Counted from the stretch's first letter, positions 27,975 through 37,127 are shown. The stretch is DNA of 62,994 nt from Clostridium thermobutyricum (GCA_016841565.1 JAENYX010000014.1:1-62994); one strand, 5' to 3'. Translations and numbers: made by a program. The notes: generated from the letters alone by a model not told the origin.

Positions 27975-29309
27975 CTAGAATTTGGTCAGGTATTTTTGTA
28001 TCTCCCACTCGCTCACCTTAGTCCTGTATTCGTTCCACTCTATCATGGCAGCCTCCACAAACCTGTTATAAACATGGTCCCCGAGGGCTGATTTAACCAG
28101 TTCATCCTTCTTAAGCTCGGTTAATGCTTCAAAAAGGTTGTAGGGGAGATTGTCTATGCCATTTTCCCTCCTGTCCAGCTTATCCATATCATACACATTG
28201 CGGTTAATAGGTGCCGGCGGTTGGGTTTCATTTTTGATACCATCAAGTCCTGCTTTTAGTACCACCGCAAGGGCAATATACGGATTTGCCGCCGGGTCCG
28301 GATTTCTGAGCTCGAACCTGGTTGAATCACCTCTCTTGGACGGCACTCTTATAAGAGGGCTTCGATTGGCAGCCGACCAGGCAACATATACCGGAGCTTC
28401 ATAGCCTGGAACCAGTCTTTTATATGAGTTAACGGTGGGGTTGGTGATGGCGGCAAACCCCCGGGCGTGCTCCAGCAACCCGCCAAGATAGTTGTAAGCT
28501 ATTTTGGATAGCTGCAGCTCACTCTTCTCATCGTAGAACGCATTTTTACCATCCAGGTTGTATAGCGACATATTGACGTGCATACCCGAGCCCGGGATAC
28601 CAAATACCGGCTTGGGCATAAAGGTGGCATGAAGACCGTGTCTCTGGGCTATTATCCTCACTACCATTTTAAAGGTCATAATATTATCGGCCGTAGTAAG
28701 AGCATCATCGTATTTGAAGTCAATCTCGTGCTGCCCCGGCGCTACTTCATGGTGGGAAGCCTCAATCTCAAATCCCATTTGCTTAAGGGTAAGTACCATA
28801 TCCCTCCTGGCGCTTTCCCCAAGATCTATGGGCGCCAGATCAAAATAGCCTGCATTATCATGGGTCTCTAAAGAGGGTCTACCCCTTTCATCGGTATGAA
28901 ATAAAAAGAATTCGCACTCGGGACCGACGTTCATTTTATAGCCCATGGTCTCGGCCTCTTTCAGTATGCGCTTTAATGTATTCCTTGGACAACCGGCGAA
29001 GGGCTCCCCTTCCTTTGTGTATACGTCACAGATAAGCCTTGCTTCCCTTTGCTGTGAAATCCATGGAAATACAACAAATGTAGAAGGATCCGGGATAAGA
29101 TACATATCGGATTCTTCTATCCGGACAAATCCGTCTATGGAGGAACCGTCGAACATTATTTCATTGTTCAATGCCTTTTCCAACTGCTCAATGGTAATGG
29201 ACACATTCTTCATAACCCCCAGTATATCGGTAAACTGCAGGTGAATAAACTGGACATCCATTTCCCTGGCTTTCTTTAATACATCTTCTTTGCTCATTTT
29301 TTTTGACAT
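27975..29309 (-). CDS. glnA: Glutamine synthetase, type I
   Basis: A 444-residue GSI-alpha enzyme that joins ammonia to glutamate with ATP and assembles as a dodecamer. Seen: the beta-grasp start, [15 protein letters not shown] (55-69, including the arginine used for feedback inhibition in Bacillus-type enzymes), [10 protein letters not shown], the ATP/glutamate site [19 protein letters not shown] and RSPLIRVP. The adenylylation tyrosine motif of proteobacterial GSI-beta is absent, so control should be by feedback and transcription. No glnR gene is adjacent. The start is ATG behind AAGGAGG. It is a single gene, with its own promoter and terminator and a structured leader. Confidence 0.96.
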   Translation of the reverse strand: MSKKMSKEDVLKKAREMDVQFIHLQFTDILGVMKNVSITIEQLEKALNNEIMFDGSSIDGFVRIEESDMYLIPDPSTFVVFPWISQQREARLICDVYTKEGEPFAGCPRNTLKRILKEAETMGYKMNVGPECEFFLFHTDERGRPSLETHDNAGYFDLAPIDLGESARRDMVLTLKQMGFEIEASHHEVAPGQHEIDFKYDDALTTADNIMTFKMVVRIIAQRHGLHATFMPKPVFGIPGSGMHVNMSLYNLDGKNAFYDEKSELQLSKIAYNYLGGLLEHARGFAAITNPTVNSYKRLVPGYEAPVYVAWSAANRSPLIRVPSKRGDSTRFELRNPDPAANPYIALAVVLKAGLDGIKNETQPPAPINRNVYDMDKLDRRENGIDNLPYNLFEALTELKKDELVKSALGDHVYNRFVEAAMIEWNEYRTKVSEWEIQKYLTKF

Positions 29310-29374
29310 ATTACATCCTCCTTATTAGTGTAATGGGGACAGCGCTGCTTTTATTAATGTAAAAGATAATAAAA

Positions 29375-29435
29375 AAAACGTCCCCGGATAAAGGGTTTGC
29401 ACCCCGTGTCCAACAGACGCCATTGCCTGTAAACA
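29375..29435 (-). other. Structured leader segment of glnA, class unknown
   Basis: The minus-strand leader carries short complementary words (ACAG/CTGT, GGG/CCC) and GGGGACG followed by eight T. A GGGGAC/GTCCCC pair (29335-29340 with 29380-29385) could form an alternative stem spanning the T run. This layout could be an attenuator, but no known riboswitch class was recognised. Confidence 0.35.
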
Positions 29436-29458
29436 ATATTTATAGTAATACTAATATT

Positions 29459-29486
29459 ATTATACACCAATTTTCTCACTTCGCAA
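29459..29486 (-). promoter_or_regulatory. Sigma-A-type promoter of glnA
   Basis: TTGCGA (29486-29481), 16 bp, TATAAT (29464-29459) on the minus strand, giving a leader of about 140 nt. No TGTNA-N7-TNACA GlnR/TnrA box was seen at it. Confidence 0.6.
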
Positions 29487-29539
29487 TAGTTTTTTGATAT
29501 TATTTTTCCACCGCATATCGAATGCCTAACCTTTATAAT

Positions 29540-30001
29540 TCAGTTGCCCGCCAGCTTTTGTTTGCTTCTGCACCTGCTGCAATAACCATATATCTTGATG
29601 GGCATTCCAGCCATTAAAAAATCCTTTTCCTGCAACACCTGCTTTTTAAAACCGTCGGCCAGCCCGTCATCAATCTCCTCTACCCTTCCGCATGACAAAC
29701 AGATAAGATGGTGATGTCCCGCCGCTCTGGGGCCGATAAATTCATACCTTGCAGGAGAATCCTCCATAGCCAGCCTCGAAACCAGTCCGGCTTTACGAAA
29801 CAACTCTATGGTTCGATACACTGTGGCCAGCCCTGCTCTCTCCCTGCCCGCTTCACTTTTCCCGACAGCAAGCAGTCGGTGTATGTCCTCTATTTCCAGA
29901 TGATGCCCTCTGTTATCATAGAGAATTCTAAGAATAGCCTTCCTCTGAGGAGTAATTCTTACCTTCTGCTCCTTAAGCAGATGATAAGCTTCTTCAAGCA
30001 T
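29540..30001 (-). CDS. Fur-family metalloregulator
   Basis: A 153-residue Fur/PerR/Zur-type repressor. The winged helix occupies 1-90 (RITPQRKAILRILYDN; ATVYRTIELFRKAGLV) and the dimer domain follows with HHHLICLSCG and a second CxxC (CSRCRS), which together make the structural zinc site. The metal sensed (Fe, Mn/peroxide or Zn) cannot be told by eye. It lies 35 bp downstream of a radical SAM gene on the same strand, probably co-transcribed. The start is ATG at 30001. Confidence 0.9.
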   Translation of the reverse strand: MLEEAYHLLKEQKVRITPQRKAILRILYDNRGHHLEIEDIHRLLAVGKSEAGRERAGLATVYRTIELFRKAGLVSRLAMEDSPARYEFIGPRAAGHHHLICLSCGRVEEIDDGLADGFKKQVLQEKDFLMAGMPIKIYGYCSRCRSKQKLAGN

Positions 30002-30036
30002 TTACCGACACCTCCCTTGCCAAGCCTGCAAAATCC

Positions 30037-30990
30037 TTACCCCTTACCCCTCTCGCCTACTTTTCTTACATAAAATCTTTTATTTTCATAATCAAATTGC
30101 TGCAGCACTCCCTGCTGCACCAGTCTTTTGATTGTATCCCAACTGCAGCCTCTCTCAGCGAGAAGTCTGTCTATGACATCCTCCCTTATTGGATGAACCG
30201 AAGTAATGCTCAATATATCTTTTACTATGTCATCGGTAAAGAAGAAACTGTCTCCCTCATCTCCTCCAATCAATTCAACCGTAGGGCCTATTTTTTGTGT
30301 CATAGCTGCATATATCCTTTTGAGGCTATCCATATCAGGCCGCTCAACCCATCCTTCCGAGGGCGGCCTCGAGGGTACCAGAAGATATGTCATTGAAGAC
30401 TTTATCCCGGCCAGGTAATCAGCGGTTCTCAATATGGTTTCCTGATTATCGTTGACTCCCTTTACCAGCATGGTTTCGGTAACCAGGGTGCCTTTATAAC
30501 CGGCTGCAAAATCCTTTATTCCCTCCAGAATCTTGCTTAAATCCAACTGACCATGGGGTCTGTCGGCCGACCGCCAGGTATCCTCATCCACAGCATCAAC
30601 TTTTAATGAAACCCAGTCGGCTTTGCTCAGATCTTCCTTTACCCGGTCCATCCAAATCAGAGAAGCATTTGAAATAACGGCTGTTTTTGGACCCAATGAC
30701 CGCATCAGCTCAATTTCCAGTCCCAGGTTCTCATCAAGGGTAGGCTCTCCATCAGCCACAAAAGTAATATAGTCAACCTTCTCACCGGCCGCTACCAGCT
30801 CATCCATTTTTGCACCGGTTTTTTTCAAAATATCCATAGGCCGGTAGAACCCGGCCCTTTCAATCTTCATTTTGTCTGTTCTCCCCAACTGGCAGTATAT
30901 GCACGAATAAGAGCAAAACTTTGGGGGAATGTTGTTAATTCCAAGGCTTTGCCCCAAACGCCTTGAAGGAACCGGTCCGAAAACCTCCAT
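30037..30990 (-). CDS. Radical SAM protein, COG0731-like
   Basis: About 317 residues. The 4Fe-4S/SAM motif CSYSCIYCQLG lies near 26-36 (CxxxCxxC), after the family opening FGPVPSRRLGQSLGIN. Further signatures are TFVADGEPTLDENLG and VISNASLI. The C-terminal 60 residues look like a small winged helix (ILSITSVHPIREDVIDRLL). COG0731 members include archaeal wyosine synthase relatives, but bacterial members like this are unassigned. The start is taken as ATG at 30990 behind AAGGAG; a TTG at 31008 overlaps that site. It lies upstream of the Fur-family gene. Confidence 0.82.
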   Translation of the reverse strand: MEVFGPVPSRRLGQSLGINNIPPKFCSYSCIYCQLGRTDKMKIERAGFYRPMDILKKTGAKMDELVAAGEKVDYITFVADGEPTLDENLGLEIELMRSLGPKTAVISNASLIWMDRVKEDLSKADWVSLKVDAVDEDTWRSADRPHGQLDLSKILEGIKDFAAGYKGTLVTETMLVKGVNDNQETILRTADYLAGIKSSMTYLLVPSRPPSEGWVERPDMDSLKRIYAAMTQKIGPTVELIGGDEGDSFFFTDDIVKDILSITSVHPIREDVIDRLLAERGCSWDTIKRLVQQGVLQQFDYENKRFYVRKVGERGKG

Positions 30991-31342
30991 AAAATCACTC
31001 CTTCTCAAGACTCCGTTTTTACCTTGCCGGTCCTGCCCATACCCTTAAAATACAACCGCTAAACCGTTATTTAAGGCTTCAATAAGTGCTATGGAGACCG
31101 GACATGATAACCCAGTATTCATACAGCAGTTTTCTTTTTCACATCCTTTCGGAGATGTATTATTGACTTATGTTCATAATGATTGTATTGCTATTTATGA
31201 CATATGTCAACTACTCCGGCGGTAAAAAGTATAATTTAATACCTTGCATTGTAAGGTAGCTTGTGATAGAATGTAATCCGTTGAATAATATCAACCCTAA
31301 AATCAATAATCGGTTATAACCTATGCAAAGGAAGGAGCCTAC
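30991..31342. other. Divergent intergenic region
   Basis: About 350 bp between the radical SAM and padR genes. The right end holds the PadR promoter/operator (31240-31272). The rest has no recognised feature. Confidence 0.5.
31240..31272 (+). promoter_or_regulatory. Promoter with overlapping PadR-type operator
   Basis: TTGCAT (31244-31249), 17 bp, TAGAAT (31267-31272). The -35 box lies inside an inverted repeat TACCTT-N7-AAGGTA (31240-31258), as expected for an autorepressing PadR protein. The start codon of padR is about 70 bp downstream. Confidence 0.7.
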
Positions 31343-31669
31343 ATGAACATACAGTTTAAAAAAGGAGTTCTTGAATTATGCGTTTTATCGGTCCTTGGCC
31401 GCAAAGATTGCTACGGTTATGAACTGGTAAACGAAATCTCAAAAAATATCTCCATTTCCGAAGGTACCATATATCCCCTGCTGAGGCGCTTGATGGATGA
31501 AGGATACTTCACCACCTACCTGCAGGAATCCCAGGAAGGCCCTCCCCGCAAATATTACCGTCTGACCGATTACGGTAAAAAAACCCGGGATGAACTCTGC
31601 AGGGAATGGTATTTATTCGTTGATGGTGTTACAAAGATAGTAAGGGGGAATAGCGATGACAAAAACTAA
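31343..31669 (+). CDS. PadR-family transcriptional regulator
   Basis: A 108-residue winged-helix regulator: [20 protein letters not shown] opening, [15 protein letters not shown] recognition/wing region and [12 protein letters not shown]. This is the short PadR subfamily. The start is ATG behind AAGGAGG. The downstream DUF1700 gene overlaps its last 14 bp, and a DUF4097 gene follows. Such cassettes usually sense envelope or antibiotic stress; repression of its own operon is inferred from the operator at 31240-31258. Confidence 0.9.
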   Translation: MNIQFKKGVLELCVLSVLGRKDCYGYELVNEISKNISISEGTIYPLLRRLMDEGYFTTYLQESQEGPPRKYYRLTDYGKKTRDELCREWYLFVDGVTKIVRGNSDDKN

Positions 31670-32237
31670 GTATCTGGAAGAACTGGGTCGGCTGCTGGGT
31701 GATTTACCCCAGGCTACCAGGGAGGACATATTATACGATTACGAAGAGCATTTTAGAAACGGGTTGGAAGAAGGAAAAACGGAAGAGGCTATTGCTCAGG
31801 CATTGGGAGAACCCAAGGCTATCGCAAGGCATTACCGTGCCAATTATGCTTTAGAGCGGGCCGAGACAAAGACAACCACCGGAAACCTGTTAAGAGCGGT
31901 GATTGCCTCGGTTAGCCTGGGTTTTTTCAATCTGGTATTCGTTCTGGGTCCCTTTATCGGACTTGTGGGCATTTTGATGGGATTGTTCGCCGCCGCCTTT
32001 GGAATAACCATAGCCGGGATGGGCACCTTCCTGGGAGTACTTCTCCACCCCTACCTGCCCTTTACTGTCACAGCGGCAGCCGTCCCCGGGATAAACAAGG
32101 TGGTAATTATGTTTGCATCACTCGGAGCAACAGCCTTTGGCCTGCTTTTCCTTATTGGGGATTGTTATCTTGCCAGACTTTTTTACGGGCTTGTATTAAG
32201 CTATTTGAAATTTAATTTAAATATTATTAAGAAGTAG
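31656..32237 (+). CDS. DUF1700/HAAS-domain membrane protein
   Basis: 193 residues. The N-terminal 65 form the helical HAAS domain ([51 protein letters not shown]). Three or four membrane segments follow (about 75-125 and 140-185). It lies between the PadR regulator (14-bp overlap) and the DUF4097 gene (13-bp gap). These proteins occur with PadR regulators throughout Bacillota, and a role as membrane partner or sensor is inferred from context only. Confidence 0.87.
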   Translation: MTKTKYLEELGRLLGDLPQATREDILYDYEEHFRNGLEEGKTEEAIAQALGEPKAIARHYRANYALERAETKTTTGNLLRAVIASVSLGFFNLVFVLGPFIGLVGILMGLFAAAFGITIAGMGTFLGVLLHPYLPFTVTAAAVPGINKVVIMFASLGATAFGLLFLIGDCYLARLFYGLVLSYLKFNLNIIKK

Positions 32238-32250
32238 GGAGGAAACAGAA

Positions 32251-33120
32251 ATGGATATCAAAAAAATTGTGCTTTGGCTTGTAGTCATAATGGTTGTCAG
32301 TCTGTCCGTTGCAGCGGTGATTGCAGTAGTTTCGGGCTATACACCGGGCAGCTTAACTCAGAACAGTAACCAAGACCGGTTTACCACTACGGTGGATGAA
32401 GAGAGGGTATTCCCTCAAGAAGGTATTAATGAGATTCAAGTCAGGACCGTAAGCCCTGATATAAATATAATTACGGTTGACGACCGGGAAATTAAGGCCC
32501 ACTTACACGGAAAAGCGGTATCCGGCATATCCGGTCCCGTTGTGGAATTGACTGCGAAATCCCAGGGCGGCAAACTGGTAATAGAGGTAAAACACAGACC
32601 AAATACATCCTTATTCGGCAGCAGCAACGTGGTACTGGATATATATGTACCCGAAAGCTTTAATGAGGAAATGCGCCTGGATACGGTGTCGGGTGACATG
32701 GCTGCAAGCAATCTTGGGCTTAGCCGGCTTGCCGCCAAATCCGTTTCGGGAGAAATTGACTTTTTTTCGATAAATACAACCGGGGCCTCAGTTGAAACCA
32801 CTTCCGGAAATATCCGATTGGATGGCTTTTCGGGAGACCTCGAATTTAATTCGGTATCCGGAGACCTGGATGTCGGATATACCGCCTTTGACTCTGATAT
32901 CCGCGGAAAAACGGTTTCGGGAGATGTCAAGATAAAGCTGCCGGCCAATGCCGCCTTCAACCTGGATGCCAGCACCGTTTCGGGGGATATTAGCTGCCAA
33001 TTCCCCGTTACCGTCACCGGCTCCATATCCAAGCGGGGCCTGAGGGGTACCGTAGGCCGGGGAGACAATTCAATAACCATTGAGACGGTGTCGGGCAGCG
33101 CCGGTATATACAACCAATAA
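32251..33120 (+). CDS. DUF4097-family surface protein
   Basis: 289 residues: an N-terminal membrane anchor or uncleaved signal (6-28), a linker, then a beta-helix-like DUF4097 domain. This domain is built from repeats with the core VSG (LDTVSGDM, AKSVSGEI, FNSVSGDL, GKTVSGDV, ASTVSGDI, IETVSGSA). It should lie outside the membrane. Last intact gene of the PadR operon; the remnant of an FtsX-type permease lies 165 bp downstream, suggesting the cassette once included an exporter. Start ATG behind GGGAGG. Confidence 0.87.
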   Translation: MDIKKIVLWLVVIMVVSLSVAAVIAVVSGYTPGSLTQNSNQDRFTTTVDEERVFPQEGINEIQVRTVSPDINIITVDDREIKAHLHGKAVSGISGPVVELTAKSQGGKLVIEVKHRPNTSLFGSSNVVLDIYVPESFNEEMRLDTVSGDMAASNLGLSRLAAKSVSGEIDFFSINTTGASVETTSGNIRLDGFSGDLEFNSVSGDLDVGYTAFDSDIRGKTVSGDVKIKLPANAAFNLDASTVSGDISCQFPVTVTGSISKRGLRGTVGRGDNSITIETVSGSAGIYNQ

Positions 33121-33157
33121 CAGACTCTTCAGCAGACATAATTAAATGAGCTTAATG

Positions 33158-33216
33158 AGCGGGGACACGCCTTCCATTCGGAGTATGGCTCCTGAGTGAG
33201 AGGAATGTCCCCCGCT
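33158..33216. other. Inverted repeat with GGGGACA/TGTCCCC arms
   Basis: AGCGGGGACA (33158-33167) pairs with TGTCCCCCGCT (33206-33216), one bulged base, 38-nt loop. It lies downstream of the DUF4097 gene. GGGGAC/GTCCCC arms also occur near 29335-29385 and inside 52380-52423. Confidence 0.5.
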
Positions 33217-33284
33217 GGTATGCAATGTTTCTGATAAAGCCGTTATTAGAAACAGTTTTTGATTTTTTTAACCTGACACCATGC

Positions 33285-33511
33285 GTATTGTTGTCTGTTA
33301 GCGGTGGTATAACGGGTATACTGCCGGGCATTTCAATAGCACGGGTATTGGCCTAATTCTTGTGAAACTGATCAATCTTCCCTTTATTCTGTCTGTAAAG
33401 ACCACAATTCTTTCGGTACTGGTAACGGCATGCATTGGAATAGTCTTTTGCGTGTACCCCGCCAATAGGGCAACGTTGCTGGACCCCATAGATGCCTTAA
33501 GGTATGAGTGA
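33285..33511 (+). pseudogene. C-terminal stump of an FtsX/MacB-type ABC permease
   Basis: The plus strand reads VLLSVSGGITGILPGISIAR in one frame to a TAA, then, after a frameshift near 33345, GLILVKLINLPFILS and VYPANRATLLDPIDALRYE to a TGA at 33509-33511. The last segment is the hallmark ending of MacB/FtsX permeases (YPARKAARLDPIEALRYE). About 70 codons remain, with no start or upstream domain. It is a decayed gene end downstream of the PadR cassette. Confidence 0.8.
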
Positions 33512-33592
33512 GGAGGATAAGAGATCTGGACGACAAGCAGCTGGCCGCCATACGCAACAAAAAAATAAGTTTCGTTTTTCAGGCCTTCAGTT

Positions 33593-34855
33593 TCACTCCC
33601 CTACGCTGGGAAATATTGAACCGCCCTGGGGTATAACCAGGACTTTGGCATCCTCACCTGCAGCCTTTATGGCATGGTCAAGAGCCTGCTGAACGGATTC
33701 CTTCCCGGTAAAAAAGACTGCCTCAATATCTTTCTTTTCCATTGCCGAAACCATAAACACCTTTGCTTTATTCAATACCCTTGCTATGGCAGCAGCCTTG
33801 TGCCCACCCAATACGAATTCCCTCTTAAGTCGTTCTGTAAGCTCCCGGGGTGAAGCCGCCCGGCCAATCCAATCTTCAAATGTATGCTCACCGTATCCTT
33901 CACTGCACTCTGCCACCAATATAATGTATCCACCCGGTTTGACCACATGGCTTGCATTGTCCAGAGCTTTTTGGGCCTGGTAAAGGTTGATGTCCTTGGG
34001 ATAGCCCCCGGGCGAAACCACAACTATATCAGCCGGCCGAGGAATGCTGATATTGTACAGACTGTCCAAAAATTTACACCCTGCGCGATGGGCTTCCAGG
34101 TAATGTCCTGCAAAGGCTTTCAGCACTTGCTTCTTCTCGTTTAAAACAACGTTCAGTATAAAGGATATTTCCAATAACCGGCCAATTTCATCTATGTCCT
34201 CCCGGACAGGGTTGCCTTCAAGCCTCCCGGTCACCGCACCGCTTTCCAATTGAAAGCTGTGGTTGTATTTTATACTGTCATAATTGACAGCTCCGGGCAT
34301 AATGGCTTTTGCGCCCCCCGAATAGCCGGCAAAGTAATGGTATTCGATGTTTCCTGTACATATCCGTACGTCGGCCTCTACCACCGAACGGCATATATTG
34401 ATGGGAGTGCCCCTGAATGTTTTGCCTATGTTAATATAGTCTTCCTTATTACTGTCAATGCACTCAATTCTGTTATATATCTGTTGGCCTACAAGAGCCT
34501 TTTGTTCTTCCCGGGTATGGGAACGATGAATACCCATACCGAATATTATTTTAATATCCTTGTCGCACACCCCTGATTGTGCAAGTTCGTCAAGCAAGGG
34601 CGGAAGAAGCTTTTGTGTGGGTGAAGGTCGGGTTATATCGCTGACCATAACTACTATTTTCCGGCCATTACCCACTAGGTCGGAAATCTTTTGAGACCCT
34701 ATGGGATGCTGCAAAGCTTCCTCAATCCGGCTTTTTTCATAGGCCTCATCAATATGGCCTTCCTGGAATTTACCCTTTAAAACACCCAACAGATTGTGGG
34801 GTAAAATATCAGCTTCGACAATGCTTTTTCCGTATTTTAAACCAATAGTCGCCAA
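33593..34855 (-). CDS. LarA-family nickel-pincer racemase/epimerase
   Basis: About 420 residues, the LarA (DUF2088) length. Motifs: VMVSDITRPSPT (near 70-81), FGMGIHRSHT (near 107-116), YHYFAGYSGGAKAIMPG (near 173-189) and PGGYPKDINLYQAQKAL. The family binds a nickel pincer nucleotide and racemises 2-hydroxy acids by hydride transfer. LarA itself acts on lactate; homologues act on malate, phenyllactate and other hydroxy acids. The gene follows malic enzyme by 114 bp on the same strand, so malate is a plausible substrate. The TTG at 34855 behind GGGAGG is preferred to an unsupported start at 34903. LarB, LarC and LarE are not in the window. Confidence 0.87.
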   Translation of the reverse strand: MATIGLKYGKSIVEADILPHNLLGVLKGKFQEGHIDEAYEKSRIEEALQHPIGSQKISDLVGNGRKIVVMVSDITRPSPTQKLLPPLLDELAQSGVCDKDIKIIFGMGIHRSHTREEQKALVGQQIYNRIECIDSNKEDYINIGKTFRGTPINICRSVVEADVRICTGNIEYHYFAGYSGGAKAIMPGAVNYDSIKYNHSFQLESGAVTGRLEGNPVREDIDEIGRLLEISFILNVVLNEKKQVLKAFAGHYLEAHRAGCKFLDSLYNISIPRPADIVVVSPGGYPKDINLYQAQKALDNASHVVKPGGYIILVAECSEGYGEHTFEDWIGRAASPRELTERLKREFVLGGHKAAAIARVLNKAKVFMVSAMEKKDIEAVFFTGKESVQQALDHAIKAAGEDAKVLVIPQGGSIFPSVGE

Positions 34856-34969
34856 ATAACTTCCTCCCAAATATCTATTTTTCAGCCTCCGATTACTTAG
34901 CACCCTTTGGCTGCCTGGGCTTGGGCAGCTCCAGTTTGCACGCCCCGTCCGAAACCCCTTGAAACGGTC

Positions 34970-36196
34970 TCATATTGAAGCCAGTTTCCGGGTCCTTTCC
35001 TGGATCTCTTCCGGATCCGCCTTTATGCGGGCAACCCCTGTGTCCATGGCCGCTCTTGCAACGGCAGCAGCAACCTTTGGAGCTACTCTCGGGTCAAAGG
35101 GCTTGGGTATAATGTAATCGCTTCTCAGTTCACCCTCGGTTATGAGCCCTGCTATGGCGTTGGCTGCGGCAATTTTCATCTCCTCATTAATAACCTCAGC
35201 CCGGGTGTCCAACGCTCCACGGAATACACCCGGAAATGCCAGCACATTGTTTATCTGGTTTTCAAAATCCGATCTTCCGGTCACTACAACAGCTGCACCG
35301 GCTTCCTTGGCTTCATCGGGCATAATTTCAGGTACGGGGTTGGCCATGGCAAATATGATAGGATTGGTGGCCATGGTTTTTATCATCTGTTTTGTCACGG
35401 TATTTGCCTTTGACAGACCTATGAATACATCTGCTCCCTTTAAGGCTTCTTTTAAGTCTCCCTGACGTTTTTCCCTGTTTGTCATCCTGGCCATTTCTTG
35501 TTTATAGGGGTTCATCCCCTCGGTTCTTCCTTCATATATTATACCTTTGCTATCGCACATTATGACATTCCCTGCCCCATGAGCCATTATCAGCTTTGTC
35601 ACAGCCATGGCGGCGGCTCCGGCTCCGTTGACAGTAATTTTTATCTGATTTATTTCCTTTTTTACTATCTTTATTGCGTTTATCAAGCCGGCAAGAGCAA
35701 CAATTGCAGTGCCGTGCTGGTCGTCATGAAATACCGGGATATCCATAATCTCTTTTAATCTATTTTCTATTTCAAAGCATGCCGGTGCACCTATATCCTC
35801 AAGATTTATACCTCCGAAAACAGGCTCCAGCAGTTTAACCGTTCTTACTATTTCATCTGCATCGGTGGTGGAAAGGCATATGGGGAAAGCGTCCACCCCG
35901 CTAAAGGCTTTAAAGAGTACCGCTTTTCCTTCCATTACCGGTATTGAGGCTGCAGCACCAATATTCCCCAGACCTAATACCGCAGTGCCATCCGATACCA
36001 CCGCCACCAGATTGCCCTTTGAAGTATAGTCATAAACGGCATCCTTATTCGCATGTATTTCTTTGCAGGGCTCGGCTACTCCGGGAGTATAAGCCAGCGC
36101 CAAATCGTTGCCGTTTTTAACGGGAACTTTACTCTCCACCCTGATTTTACCCCGATTTTTTTTGTGCATCTCCAATGCCTGGTCTCTTAATGACAT
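34970..36196 (-). CDS. Malic enzyme (oxaloacetate-decarboxylating)
   Basis: A 408-residue short-form bacterial malic enzyme converting L-malate to pyruvate and CO2 with NAD(P). N-terminal catalytic motifs include LALAYTPGVAEPCKEI, VSDGTAVLGLGNIG and EDIGAPACFEIE; the metal site is VFHDDQHGTAI. The dinucleotide motif is VNGAGAAAMA followed by CDSKG. The acidic residue after the second strand favours NAD but is not decisive. It lies upstream of the LarA-family gene. Start ATG at 36196 behind AGGAGG. Confidence 0.94.
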   Translation of the reverse strand: MSLRDQALEMHKKNRGKIRVESKVPVKNGNDLALAYTPGVAEPCKEIHANKDAVYDYTSKGNLVAVVSDGTAVLGLGNIGAAASIPVMEGKAVLFKAFSGVDAFPICLSTTDADEIVRTVKLLEPVFGGINLEDIGAPACFEIENRLKEIMDIPVFHDDQHGTAIVALAGLINAIKIVKKEINQIKITVNGAGAAAMAVTKLIMAHGAGNVIMCDSKGIIYEGRTEGMNPYKQEMARMTNREKRQGDLKEALKGADVFIGLSKANTVTKQMIKTMATNPIIFAMANPVPEIMPDEAKEAGAAVVVTGRSDFENQINNVLAFPGVFRGALDTRAEVINEEMKIAAANAIAGLITEGELRSDYIIPKPFDPRVAPKVAAAVARAAMDTGVARIKADPEEIQERTRKLASI

Positions 36197-36289
36197 AGTT
36201 TATCCTCCTGTAATGAATAATTTGGTTTAATAGAATCGACATTGCTATGTATTACTTGATACAACGGCAGTATATCTTGCAGTAACATC

Positions 36290-36493
36290 TCATTTGTACA
36301 GCTTGTTATCCGGTTTTTCCATGACCGCGAAACCCTGCCTGACCATATCCTCCAAATTCTTCATTGACATCTGCCTGTATGAGCCGTCCTCTTCAAAAAG
36401 CTTTACCACATGTCCGTCCACCTTTGATACCCTGGATCTGTACTCTTTATCCTGGGCATTAAACACCACAACATCACCGCATTCCACCATCAT
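36290..36493 (-). CDS. Small conserved-looking hypothetical protein
   Basis: About 67 residues, not recognised. It begins with a small beta-barrel-like pattern (GDVVVFNAQDKEYRSRVSKV DGHVVKL when read across the gap) and ends with a lysine-rich tail. A strong GGAGGGGG precedes the ATG at 36493; the GTG at 36502 lies inside that site. The start of the upstream neighbour is divergent. It stands alone, 93 bp upstream of malic enzyme, and might be in its operon. Confidence 0.6.
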   Translation of the reverse strand: MMVECGDVVVFNAQDKEYRSRVSKVDGHVVKLFEEDGSYRQMSMKNLEDMVRQGFAVMEKPDNKLYK

Positions 36494-36683
36494 TTTGAGC
36501 ACCCCCTCCGGTGTTCTTTTATCATATAATACTGTAAGACTAAATTCGTATCAACTTCCAATTGTACTATTCACCGCTCTGACGGGAAATTCCTCCTTAA
36601 TAGAGCCGGCAACCATCGGTTTGGTTTTGGTCTGGAATGTTATATAATATTATCAGAGAAATTAATAATAAGGAGGTATATCA

Positions 36684-37031
36684 ATGATAGTATCCCATAT
36701 TAAAAATGTTAAAGGAACCAAAGTCGCGGCTCCCGGAGTATGCGGCGTTGAGAAAAAGGTGTTAATCTCCCCGTCAGAAGGCTGGGAAGGCTATGTAATG
36801 AGAGTGTTTGAAGCCGAAAAAGGCGGTAATACCCCAAAGCACTCCCATGACTGGCCTCACATAAACTACATAATTGAGGGAAGCGGTATTTTACATCTTG
36901 ACGGTGTCGACCATGAGATACAAAAAGGCTCCTTTGCCTATATTCCCGGGGGTAAAGAGCACACCTTTATAAATACCGGCTCCGACAAGCTAATCCTTAT
37001 GTGTATAGTACCCGAAGAAGGAGACGTATAG
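36684..37031 (+). CDS. Cupin-domain protein
   Basis: A 115-residue single-domain cupin. Motif 1 is PKHSHDWPHINYIIEGSG (near 52-69) and motif 2 is GSFAYIPGGKEHTFIN (near 87-102). Three histidines and a glutamate could bind a divalent metal. Function may be small-molecule binding or isomerase-like; there is no operon partner. Start ATG behind AAGGAGG. A bidirectional terminator follows. Confidence 0.85.
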   Translation: MIVSHIKNVKGTKVAAPGVCGVEKKVLISPSEGWEGYVMRVFEAEKGGNTPKHSHDWPHINYIIEGSGILHLDGVDHEIQKGSFAYIPGGKEHTFINTGSDKLILMCIVPEEGDV

Positions 37032-37097
37032 ACCGGCGGGAGACCGTCATGCTGCTTTGAAAGATAAGCACCAGTGCATATATAAAATGTACATACC

Positions 37098-37127
37098 AAA
37101 ATGACGGGCAAATCCACCCGTCATTTT
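37098..37127. terminator. Bidirectional terminator
   Basis: AAAATGACGGG (37098-37108) pairs perfectly with CCCGTCATTTT (37117-37127). It separates the cupin gene from the convergent lipoprotein gene and includes the latter's stop codon (37121-37123). Confidence 0.8.
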
